From Geminocystis sp050753365 (lineage in GTDB: Bacteria; Cyanobacteriota; Cyanobacteriia; Cyanobacteriales; Cyanobacteriaceae): 16,651 nt of DNA. The stretch lies in contig NZ_JBLZFY010000089.1 of the NCBI RefSeq assembly GCF_050753365.1, positions 1 through 16,651 on the forward strand, in the 5' to 3' direction. Position 1 is the stretch's first letter. The number at the start of each line of letters is the position of its first letter. Shown here one piece after another: positions 1-7,281 of the stretch. A program made the translations under genes and the position numbers. The notes below the pieces were generated by a model, which ran no database searches, was not told the DNA's origin, and saw nothing but the letters and a program-made list of their open reading frames with translations.

Positions 1-25
1 CCTCATATCTACTTATTTTCAAAGA

Positions 26-54
26 TTGACATTTACAAAAAAATATGCTATATT
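26..54 (+). promoter_or_regulatory. Strong sigma-70-type promoter (TTGACA-17-TATATT)
   Basis: A perfect -35 box TTGACA lies at 26-31 and a -10 box TATATT at 49-54, with a 17-nt spacer. A TG dinucleotide at 46-47 gives an extended -10. Transcription should start near 61. No coding frame follows before the terminator at 263-300, so the promoter appears to drive the short RNA described next. The boxes are seen directly; activity is inferred. Confidence 0.7.
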
Positions 55-60
55 TTAAAA

Positions 61-300
61 AAGTCGATAACCAAGACTTTAAAAACTATTTAATTTAAAG
101 ATTAAGTTAAATAAAAAATTAGTTATTATTCGAGATTAAGCATTAATTAGAATAATAAAATTAGGATGGGTTACATCCGAATCAACGCTTGTGGACAGTA
201 TCAAGCCGACTTGACTGGTAGAAGCAAGAAGTAAACGTCATAGTTAACTATGAGTAAGTGATAACCCCCTAGCAGATAATTATTTGTTGGGGTTTTTCTT
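61..300 (+). ncRNA. Candidate stand-alone structured small RNA (about 240 nt)
   Basis: The segment runs from a near-consensus promoter to an intrinsic terminator and holds no substantial open frame. Its second half is rich in hairpins: GGATG/CATCC at 164-178, CAAG/CTTG arms near 200-212, the palindrome CATAGTTAACTATG at 239-252, and the terminator stem. I do not recognise a known cyanobacterial RNA family; it lacks the glutamine riboswitch, SRP and tmRNA signatures I know. One frame (165-257) reads a peptide interrupted by TAG at 219-221 and followed by KQEVN, which resembles the C-terminal tails of TnpB nucleases. It could therefore descend from a TnpB-associated guide (omega) RNA. That origin is speculative; the promoter-terminator bracket is the solid part. 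Confidence 0.5.
263..300 (+). terminator. Rho-independent terminator
   Basis: The stem AACCCC (263-268) pairs with GGGGTT (289-294). A smaller inner hairpin sits around ATAATTAT (276-283), and the stem runs into a T tract at 293-297. It is the probable 3' end of the small RNA and is well separated from the cyclase gene that starts at 550. Confidence 0.65.
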
Positions 301-346
301 TAGTAAATTTGTAACATTAGATTATAAATTTGATGACTATATCCCA

Positions 347-394
347 ACGTGTAATGAATTACACGTCTAATAGATGCCGTTCAATAAATTGAAC
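347..394. promoter_or_regulatory. Two perfect inverted repeats upstream of the cyclase locus
   Basis: ACGTGTAAT/ATTACACGT (347-366) is a perfect 9-bp dyad with a 2-nt centre. GTTCAAT/ATTGAAC (379-394) is a perfect 7-bp dyad, also with a 2-nt centre. They lie 12 bp apart in the 250-bp gap between the small RNA and the cyclase gene. Neither is followed by a T run, so they look more like binding sites for dimeric regulators than terminators. I see no other clear feature in 300-549. Confidence 0.4.
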
Positions 395-549
395 TCAATT
401 TTTGTGCAAAATATCAGGCGATTTAAGTTAAAACAATCACTATTAACTTTTTTGATAATTCATTATTCGATCGAAGTAAATAACTTATTTAATTTTTAAT
501 TTTTAATTTTTTATAAGTTACAATTCTAGGTATCTTTTTCTGATTCTCA

Positions 550-888
550 ATGATGGTGATGAAAAAAATTTCTCAGTTTAGATTATGGGTTCTTGATTTA
601 TTTTTAAATCATGTGGTAGTGTGCTTAATTGCTCTTTTTGTCATTGGTATTGGTATCGCTTTATCGAATATGTCAAGTTTATCGAGAACTTTGATACAGT
701 CTCAATCTTTACAAAACTCAGAATATCAAGCTAATGCGATTATCCAAGCATGGCAACTTTATAGTAATGCGGCAGCTTCCCGTTTAGCCAATATTGAAGG
801 GGTTAATATTCGTCATGATTATTTTTTAGGTCCTGTGAAGCAGAAACTCTTAATTGCGAAGTTAAGAAGCCCACATCTGTACCGTTAG
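550..888 (+). pseudogene. 5' fragment of a membrane haem-sensor cyclase gene, cut by an insertion
   Basis: This is the N-terminal part (112 aa) of the protein that continues at 893. It has a short cytoplasmic start, one membrane segment at about residues 18-40, and the first half of a Tll0287-like (DUF3365) sensor domain, ending in the typical stretch GVNIRHDYF (near 802-825). After FL the sequence departs from the family: residues 94-112 (GPVKQKLL... to HLYR) are encoded by the inserted element, and translation ends at TAG 886-888. In the related proteins I know, a few residues after this point lead straight into the PPPATF motif, which here lies in another frame at 920-937. No Shine-Dalgarno sequence is clear; ATGs at 550, 553 and 559 could each be the start. 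As written the gene is interrupted, unless frameshifting or element excision rescues it. Confidence 0.7.
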
Positions 889-907
889 GTCAGTGTGGGA
901 GATGTCA
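829..907 (+). mobile_element. About 79-bp IS200/IS605 right-end remnant (PATE/MITE-like) inside the cyclase gene
   Basis: Removing 829-907 rejoins the two halves of the cyclase gene in frame (TTT TTA + CAA GAT GGT), and 79 bp is one more than a multiple of three, which explains the frameshift. The insert ends in a near-perfect hairpin, CCCACA (870-875) to TGTGGG (894-899), with inner CTG/CAG and ACC/GGT pairs, followed by AGATGTCA. This matches the right-end layout at 16561-16651 in reverse complement: CCTGT, AAGCA, CTCT, AAGAA, CCCAC, GTGGGAG, TGTCA in the same order, with 38 versus 35 nt from CCTGT to the stem. A second inverted repeat, TCTTAA/TTAAGA, lies at 848-867. The encoded VKQKL resembles a TnpB tail. 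The exact edges could shift by a base or so. Confidence 0.65.
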
Positions 908-2464
908 CAAGATGGTAGCATTCCTCCTCCAGCAACTTTTGTGATTGAATTAGGAAAAGAAATTACCAACAGTGGACAAGATTCTGTAATTGAATTATAT
1001 AGTGATTATCCTTATCCTTGGCGAGAAAATCGTACCGTTAATAAATTTGGAGAAGAAGCCTTAGTTTATTTAAGAGAGAATAAGGGAGAAAAAAAATTCT
1101 TTCGTATTGAGGATAAAAATAATCGCCCTTTTTGGAAATATGCTCAATCAGTAGATATGAGTTCTAGTTGTGTTGTTTGCCATAATCAGCATCCCCAGAG
1201 TCCAAAAAAAGATTGGAATATTGGTGATGTGCGAGGAGTTTTAATTATTAGCAATCCGTTAGATAAAATTGCCGAAAAAACGAAACAATCCTTACAAACT
1301 GCTTCCATTATGTTAGGCTCATTTTCTATTTTAGGTATTTCGGCGGTGGGATTAGTGTTCAATAGGGTGCGTCAAACCACAAGAGTATTGGAAAGTCAAG
1401 TAAGAGAACGTACCGCAGATTTAGCGGAAGCTAATGAAGATTTAGAAATGAGAAATAGCTTAATTCGTCAAATTTTTGGGAGATATTTAAGTGATGAAAT
1501 TGTTACTAATTTATTAGAAAGTCCTCAATCTTTAAGTTTAGGAGGAGAGAGAAGAAAAATTACGATTTTAACTTCAGATTTAAGGGGTTTTACGGCTATT
1601 TCTGAGATTTTATCGGCGGAAGAAGTTATTAGTATTCTCAATATTTATTTAGAAAATATGGCGGATATTATTAGTAAGTATCATGGTACAATTAATGAAA
1701 TTATGGGAGATGGTCTTTTAGTTTTATTTGGTGCGCCTACAGAAAGAGAAGATGATAGTATTCGTGCGATCGCCTGTGCTTTAGAAATGCAGTTAGCCAT
1801 GACTCCCATTAATAATAAGTTGAAAAAATTAGGTTTTCCAGAGTTAGGAATGGGTATTGGTATTAATACGGGGTTGGTGGTTTTAGGTAATATTGGTTCA
1901 CAAAAACGGACTAAATACGGTATTGTAGGCAGGGAAGTAAATCTTACTTTTCGCATTGAATCTTATACCCTTGGTAATGAAATTTTGATTTCTGAATCTA
2001 CTTTTCAAGAGGTAAATGAAAATGTGTTAGTAAGGGAAGAAAAACAAGTTCAACCAAAGGGAATTAAAGAACCAATCACCATTTATAACATCGAAGGCAT
2101 TACGGGACAATATAATTTATATTTACCCATCGAACAGGATTTATTTGTACCTTTAGAAAGTTCGATCGAGATAGAATATTTTATAGTTAAAGAGAAACAA
2201 TTAGAGGAGAATATCTTTAAAGGAAAAATCATTGAATTGTCGAAACAGGGAGCAAAAATTGAAGTTATTTCCACCACTCAAAATAATTTTCTTACTATTT
2301 CCACCAATATTAAAATTAACTTATTAAAGGAAAATGCCAGTATCAAAATTAATGAAGATATTTATGGAAAAGTTACCCAAATTTTGCCCAATAACAAGAT
2401 ATTTTATGTTTCCTTTACTGTCAAAACTCCTACTTTGCAAAAAATAATTGATGAAGTTTGTTAA
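893..2464 (+). CDS. Class III nucleotide cyclase with Tll0287-like c-haem sensor domain (3' part of interrupted gene)
   Basis: Probably makes a cyclic nucleotide in response to a redox or ligand signal. Residues run from the GTG at 893, an unlikely true start inside the insertion: the Tll0287-like domain continues to about residue 122, with LYSDYPYPWR (35-44) and a c-type haem motif CVVCH (C93, C96, H97). A membrane segment (139-158), a coiled coil (about 162-190) and a class III cyclase domain (220-402) follow. Metal-binding Asp are D229 (TSDLRGFT) and D273 (MGDG); N350 and R354 are the conserved catalytic pair. The purine-reading residues are atypical: the usual Lys before GD is replaced (INEIMGD) and KYGIVG has Gly for Thr/Asp, so ATP or GTP preference cannot be read. 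Residues 420-523 look PilZ-like (ELSKQGAKI) but lack the RxxxR motif. With the first 93 residues of the upstream frame the intact protein would be about 611 aa. Confidence 0.8.
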   Translation: MWEMSQDGSIPPPATFVIELGKEITNSGQDSVIELYSDYPYPWRENRTVNKFGEEALVYLRENKGEKKFFRIEDKNNRPFWKYAQSVDMSSSCVVCHNQHPQSPKKDWNIGDVRGVLIISNPLDKIAEKTKQSLQTASIMLGSFSILGISAVGLVFNRVRQTTRVLESQVRERTADLAEANEDLEMRNSLIRQIFGRYLSDEIVTNLLESPQSLSLGGERRKITILTSDLRGFTAISEILSAEEVISILNIYLENMADIISKYHGTINEIMGDGLLVLFGAPTEREDDSIRAIACALEMQLAMTPINNKLKKLGFPELGMGIGINTGLVVLGNIGSQKRTKYGIVGREVNLTFRIESYTLGNEILISESTFQEVNENVLVREEKQVQPKGIKEPITIYNIEGITGQYNLYLPIEQDLFVPLESSIEIEYFIVKEKQLEENIFKGKIIELSKQGAKIEVISTTQNNFLTISTNIKINLLKENASIKINEDIYGKVTQILPNNKIFYVSFTVKTPTLQKIIDEVC

Positions 2465-2518
2465 TCAGATCAAAATCAGCAAACTACGTTATTACTATTA
2501 CCTCACGGGAGATTTCAG

Positions 2519-4480
2519 TTATAATTTAATCTTGACCGATTTTAATTCATCACGCCAATAGTTGAATCTTCTTGAATCTTCATACCCCATTCTTCCCCAC
2601 ATTTCTAGCCAACAATTAGCTTCTTTAAAATCTTTTTTCTTAATAGCTAAGTGTATATATAATTCACAAAATGTAGCAAATTCTTGGTAGTGAAACTCTT
2701 TTTTTTCTAATAATGGTTTTAACAATTCCTCCGCTTCTTCTAATTCATTGTTATCTATATGAGATTGAGCAAGACTTAGTCTTGTATAGGGATAGCTGGG
2801 ATATTCTTGATGAATTTTTTGGAGTAGTTCGATCGCTTCTTCTTTTCTATCTTGTAGTATGCAAGCTCCAGCTAAGTAAAATTGTAAATCTGGTGCGGAA
2901 GGCTCTAATTTTAAGGCATCAAGTAACAATAATTCTGCTTTTTTGCCATTTTCTTCTTCTCTAATTACGTCAATGGCTTTTTGTAATAATTTTGAGACTT
3001 TTGGAGAATGTTCGATCGATCGGCGATCATGAATTTCTACAGCTAGAAATAATACTTCTTTTTGTTTCCCTTTAAACCATATTGTTACTTTTCCCGAAGG
3101 TATAAATTTTCGATCGACTAGAGATTCCATCACATCCATACGTTCTTCATCAGTGCCGTTTTGGCTAAAAGCAAATTCTTGGAGTATAGGCATTAATTCT
3201 GCTTTTTCACTTATTAAACAAAGAAGCAAAGCAAATTTTTTCAGTGTAGAATTTCCTCGTTTTACAAGAATGGGAATCAAAGATATTAGATAAGGATATT
3301 TCTCAAATAATTTAATAATCTCATCTGATGTATTGACTTGATTTTTGATATTATAGACATTTTCCATTAGACTTAGGGGAATCCAATCATGAAATTCAAA
3401 AGCCCAACTATTAATTTTCTCTCCAGCAGGTAATGTTAAATTCTTTAAATTATCTTCAGCACATTCAAAATCAGAATCTAATTTTAAAGATTTTTTCCAT
3501 AACTGACGGGCTTTTTTTTCATCTCCTAAATTAGCATAACCCACTGCTATATAATGCCAAAATTCTGCGGTTAAATCCTCTGATATTTCTGATAATTCTG
3601 GGGTTAAATCTTCTGAGGTTTCCAACAATTCCGCTTCTTTACCTAATTCTACTAAAGCTTCATCATCCCCATACCATGCCATCGCTTCGGCTTTTTCTAA
3701 ATAAATATTATAGTGATCATTATCTAGTTTCTTCAATTGGGTTAAGTATTTTTCCGCTAAATTTGTTTCTCCTAAAATTGTATGAAAATGAACTAAATTA
3801 CCTAAAGCAATATAATTATTGGCATCTTTTTCTAAACCTTTTTGAGCAATTTCTATGGCTTTATTAACATTATTGAGAATAAAAAAAGTTTGACTTAATT
3901 GATTAAAAGCAGGTAAAAAATTAGGTTGTTCTATAATTAAATTTTCCAGTATTTTACAAGACTCTTGTGCTTTTCCTATATCTAACAGAAATTGACTTTT
4001 TTCCATTAACAAAGCTATATTTATAGCGTTGTCACCTTCTAATTCCATGTCTTCTAATACTTCAGAAAATAAAAATTTGATGTTGGATATAGATTTTTCT
4101 ATTTCTAATACTGACGAATCACCTCCAAAACGATCACAAAACTTTTCCATCATATCACAATAAAGGAGATGATAGTCTTCCTCATGGTACAAATCTACTA
4201 AAGCCATGTAACCTTGAGGATCATCTGGATATTTTGCTATAAATTCTTCAGCTTTTTCATAGAATCCAGCCATATCATCTAATTCATTGGCTAATTTTAA
4301 ACCACACATAAGGACTTCTTTTCGGAAAGGAAAATTGCGTTCCATTTTCTCTAAAACCCCTTCGGCATTGGAAAATTCTTCCTTTTCCATGTAATTCATA
4401 AATTGGGTGATATATCGATCAAATGATGCTTCACTGGAACTAAATCCCCAACTTTTGGTTTTTTTAACTTTCTTTGCCAT
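2519..4480 (-). CDS. Tetratricopeptide-repeat protein
   Basis: A 653-aa soluble protein made mostly of paired helices. TPR-like units are clear at about residues 20-110, 165-275 and 300-345, and again at 510-635, with typical A-x-x-x-x-x-A-L and P-x-x-x-x-A-x-x-x-L spacing. The middle (about 355-490) is different, less repetitive and perhaps HEAT-like. The N-terminus is Lys-rich (MAKKVKKTK) with no signal peptide or membrane segment. Residues near 285-308 contain a short tandem duplication (SEDLTPE/SEDLTAE). Such proteins usually scaffold protein complexes; no partner can be named. It lies 93 bp downstream of the PilB-like gene on the same strand and could share its transcript, although a TATACT box at 4512-4517 (minus strand) may be its own -10. 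There is no clear ribosome binding site, and no convincing terminator hairpin in 2465-2518. Confidence 0.8.
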   Translation of the reverse strand: MAKKVKKTKSWGFSSSEASFDRYITQFMNYMEKEEFSNAEGVLEKMERNFPFRKEVLMCGLKLANELDDMAGFYEKAEEFIAKYPDDPQGYMALVDLYHEEDYHLLYCDMMEKFCDRFGGDSSVLEIEKSISNIKFLFSEVLEDMELEGDNAINIALLMEKSQFLLDIGKAQESCKILENLIIEQPNFLPAFNQLSQTFFILNNVNKAIEIAQKGLEKDANNYIALGNLVHFHTILGETNLAEKYLTQLKKLDNDHYNIYLEKAEAMAWYGDDEALVELGKEAELLETSEDLTPELSEISEDLTAEFWHYIAVGYANLGDEKKARQLWKKSLKLDSDFECAEDNLKNLTLPAGEKINSWAFEFHDWIPLSLMENVYNIKNQVNTSDEIIKLFEKYPYLISLIPILVKRGNSTLKKFALLLCLISEKAELMPILQEFAFSQNGTDEERMDVMESLVDRKFIPSGKVTIWFKGKQKEVLFLAVEIHDRRSIEHSPKVSKLLQKAIDVIREEENGKKAELLLLDALKLEPSAPDLQFYLAGACILQDRKEEAIELLQKIHQEYPSYPYTRLSLAQSHIDNNELEEAEELLKPLLEKKEFHYQEFATFCELYIHLAIKKKDFKEANCWLEMWGRMGYEDSRRFNYWRDELKSVKIKL

Positions 4481-4573
4481 TTTTTATTATTGTTATATTT
4501 TTACTTTTTTTAGTATAAATCAGAAAAATGTAATCTTATTCAAAACATTATATTTTCTTTACAAATCAGATAA

Positions 4574-6886
4574 TTAAGTCCATAAATCTGTCAAGTCATC
4601 TAAATTTTCATCTTCTCTTAATTCTTCGATATTATTAACTAAATTATCATTATTATCTATTTTTTCTTTTAGGTTATACTCATTAAGTTCGATCGAATCT
4701 CCTAAAACTTTTTGCACTTCTTCCAAAGTCGTTAATCCCAAATCAACTAAATTTAAAGCATTAAATAATAAACTATTCATGCCTTTTTCGATTGCTTTTT
4801 GGCGAATATCTAGTATAGTTTCATCTCTCAACATTAATCGTTGCATATCGGAACTAATTTTCAGAATTTCATTAATAATAATCATGTCTTGATAACCAGA
4901 ACCACGACATTGAGTGCAATTATAATTTTCTAGCTTTGCATTATAAAAAATTGGTGGGTTATTTGTCCAATTAAATTCTTTAAATAATGATAAAGTTTGC
5001 TCAGAAGGAGTATAAGAAGTGCGACACTGAGAACAAACTTGTCTGATTAATCTTTGATTAATAATTGCTTTTAAATTTAGAGCTATTTCTGAAGGTTTAA
5101 TACCCCATTCCAGAAACTTAAATAAGATATGTTCTACTTGGTAAAAATCCATTTCAGCTAGAACTAATTTTCCTTGAGATACCGCCGAAAAAACTTGTTT
5201 AGCTGTATTTCCATCCGTTAATTTATTGACATAAATTATATCGGGATTTTGTGCTAATATTTCCTTAAAAATTGAGTAATGACTTTGATTTTTTTGCTCT
5301 AAAATAGAAATTTGAGTTATTCCTGATAAGTTATAAGAAGTTATATCTTCGATCGAATAAATATTATAAGAATCCTTTGCTAATTCGTTTAATAAACCAT
5401 AACTAACTACCGTTTTTCTGACCTTATTACCGCCAGTGATGATGATTAATCCATGGGGCAACTTAATTAAATTTCTGAGATTATTTACTACGGATTTATT
5501 AATAATTAAATCTTCTAAATTAAATGATATATCAGGATTTTTTAAGTTCTGAAGATAAACATTTTCTCCATAATCACCTTTAATAATATTAAGAATAAAC
5601 TCATATTTTTTTTGTTTATAAATTTGAATAATTTTTATTTTTTGATTGCTTAATTTAATTGTCGGATTCAAATTAGCTATTAGTTTAATACGATTAACTA
5701 CAGCTACAATAATATCTTTAGGTAATTTAAAATACTCTTTTTTTTGTCCATTTTTTCTAAACTGAATCGATAAAGAATTTTGTTGACTCTGAATATATAT
5801 TTCTTCTACTTTTTCTGTGATAGCTTTAACAAAAATATTATTAACTAATTTAATAATAGGGGGTTGATTATCTGTGTTGATATAGGCTAAATCTTCTTGG
5901 CTATATTCTTCTTCATTAACATAATCGATAAAGTTACTAATATCATCTAATTTATATAATTCTTTTTCTTGCCTTTTCGCTTGTTTAATTTGTTGTTGTC
6001 GTTTTTCTTCCTCATAATACTTGGTAAGTAATTTATCAAAATCTTCTTCAGTAATCCCCATTGTTTGCAATTTTAAACTTTTCGATCGTAATATTTTATT
6101 TGCATCATCTAAAGCCTGTAAATCATCGGGATTTACCATTACAATAACTAATAAAGTTGGTTCACTATCAAGAAGTTGTAAAGGGATTAATTGATGACGG
6201 CGACACAGTTGTATCGGCAAAAGAGAGTCAATTAATTCTGTGATTTTTGATATATTAAATTCTTCTGTATCAAGATCAAAAGTATCAACACCATAGGCAA
6301 TTTTTAACTCAGAAAGACGATGTTGTTTATATCTTTTTACCCACTCTGGGGATAAACTTCTTTGAGTTATTTCTTCTAAGACTTTCAGTAAAGATTTTTT
6401 TGTTTTTCTTACTTCAATTAATGCTGTTTTTAATTGTTCTTTGCTAATATAACCAGATTGAATTAATGAGGCTTCAAATGGATTAAAATTATCATCAGGT
6501 GTCAATGCTATTCTTGGTTGAGGATGAGCATTTGTAGCGGTAGAATCATTTATTTTTGAGGATTGTTTTTTAGGACAAAATTTATTAAAATCTTCTTCTA
6601 AAATTATTACTTTTTGCCACTGTATTCTTTTCGATCGAGCTATCCTTAAAATATCATTTTCTGCTTGTAAATTATGAGGATTAACCATACCAATTATTAA
6701 ACAAGGTGGATTCTGAGGTAGTAATTTTAATGGTAATATCTTATGAAGGTTGCACATTTGTACAGAAATGAAGGTATCAACTAAAGTTTGTATTTCTTCT
6801 TGGGATATTCCTTCAGTCTCTAAATCTATAGAAGGAATGTTATATAATGCTGTTAATTGATTGAGTTTCGATCGTTTTTGATTCAT
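4574..6886 (-). CDS. PilB/GspE-family protein with degenerate ATPase domain and two MshEN-like modules
   Basis: A 770-aa relative of type IV pilus extension ATPases (PilB/GspE/MshE). Two homologous MshEN-type N-domains lie at about residues 14-105 and 197-292 (YNIPSIDLE... and YGVDTFDLD..., each ending EEDF-K). A further module at 134-190 (LIQSGYISKEQL...) is also MshEN-like; in family members these can bind c-di-GMP. The C-terminal half follows the ATPase fold: PHG before Walker A (477-479), IEDITSY (512-518), a Walker B region and a tetracysteine zinc site (C618, C621, C657, C660). The catalytic motifs are lost: Walker A reads GGNKVRKT (485-492, Arg for the last Gly), the Walker B Glu is K555, His-box histidines are K573 and D580, and the DIHIE and RRLPQDG motifs are unrecognisable. 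It is probably not an ATPase but a paralog that may bind PilB rings, zinc or c-di-GMP. The frame is intact. Confidence 0.8.
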   Translation of the reverse strand: MNQKRSKLNQLTALYNIPSIDLETEGISQEEIQTLVDTFISVQMCNLHKILPLKLLPQNPPCLIIGMVNPHNLQAENDILRIARSKRIQWQKVIILEEDFNKFCPKKQSSKINDSTATNAHPQPRIALTPDDNFNPFEASLIQSGYISKEQLKTALIEVRKTKKSLLKVLEEITQRSLSPEWVKRYKQHRLSELKIAYGVDTFDLDTEEFNISKITELIDSLLPIQLCRRHQLIPLQLLDSEPTLLVIVMVNPDDLQALDDANKILRSKSLKLQTMGITEEDFDKLLTKYYEEEKRQQQIKQAKRQEKELYKLDDISNFIDYVNEEEYSQEDLAYINTDNQPPIIKLVNNIFVKAITEKVEEIYIQSQQNSLSIQFRKNGQKKEYFKLPKDIIVAVVNRIKLIANLNPTIKLSNQKIKIIQIYKQKKYEFILNIIKGDYGENVYLQNLKNPDISFNLEDLIINKSVVNNLRNLIKLPHGLIIITGGNKVRKTVVSYGLLNELAKDSYNIYSIEDITSYNLSGITQISILEQKNQSHYSIFKEILAQNPDIIYVNKLTDGNTAKQVFSAVSQGKLVLAEMDFYQVEHILFKFLEWGIKPSEIALNLKAIINQRLIRQVCSQCRTSYTPSEQTLSLFKEFNWTNNPPIFYNAKLENYNCTQCRGSGYQDMIIINEILKISSDMQRLMLRDETILDIRQKAIEKGMNSLLFNALNLVDLGLTTLEEVQKVLGDSIELNEYNLKEKIDNNDNLVNNIEELREDENLDDLTDLWT

Positions 6887-7281
6887 GGCAGATAATCTAT
6901 ACTTTTTTCTATAATACCCATTTCAATTTTTTTTATATCTAAGATTTACGCATTTATACTTAACTTTTCCATAAAAGAAACACACATAATAAATATCCGA
7001 TTAATGTAATACGATAATAATTAAGTTTTTTAAATAGATTCAAAAAATTAATTACAATTAAGCCTAAATAAATTATCATTAATTTCAATAATTTTGATAT
7101 TTTTCAAGATTTTAAATTATCCAAATTTATACTGATAATAGAAATACTTAAGAATCAGTATTTTTACGGAATAATGACCTAATTAAAATGAATAACAATG
7201 TTAAAATTTTAGTTTTTGTTTCATAAAACCTTGTTATGATATAGTTTAACAAATTAAACTGGAAATGTATTTCTTAAGATA
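6887..7281. other. 395-bp AT-rich divergent intergenic region
   Basis: The region separates the minus-strand PilB-like gene from the plus-strand kinase-like gene and should hold both promoters. For the minus strand a TATTAT box is at 6911-6916, with no good -35. The plus-strand promoter is listed separately. I see no open frame, no stable RNA and no clear large repeat. Confidence 0.5.
7216..7245 (+). promoter_or_regulatory. Possible promoter of the kinase-like gene
   Basis: TTGTTT (7216-7221) and TATAGT (7240-7245) are spaced by 18 nt and lie 37 bp upstream of the ATG at 7282. An alternative -10, TATGAT (7235-7240), overlaps but has no well-spaced -35. The match is moderate and rests on base content alone. 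Confidence 0.35.

Noticed and set aside
263..300. The stem near 280 as an IS200/IS605 right-end hairpin
   Set aside because: It lacks the GTGGGAG-TGTCA ending seen in the other two ends and runs into a T tract, so terminator is the simpler reading.
891..908. A second haem-like motif CGRCH in the third frame across the insertion in the cyclase gene
   Set aside because: It is encoded by the right arm of the IS hairpin and by its end; the frame around it is not part of the cyclase, so the CxxCH pattern is chance.
1681..2277. Minus-strand open frames inside the cyclase gene
   Set aside because: They oppose a strongly conserved cyclase reading frame and have no family resemblance.
2713..3867. 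Plus-strand open frames inside the TPR gene
   Set aside because: They are leucine-rich shadows of an AT-rich antisense strand; the TPR frame has clear repeat periodicity.
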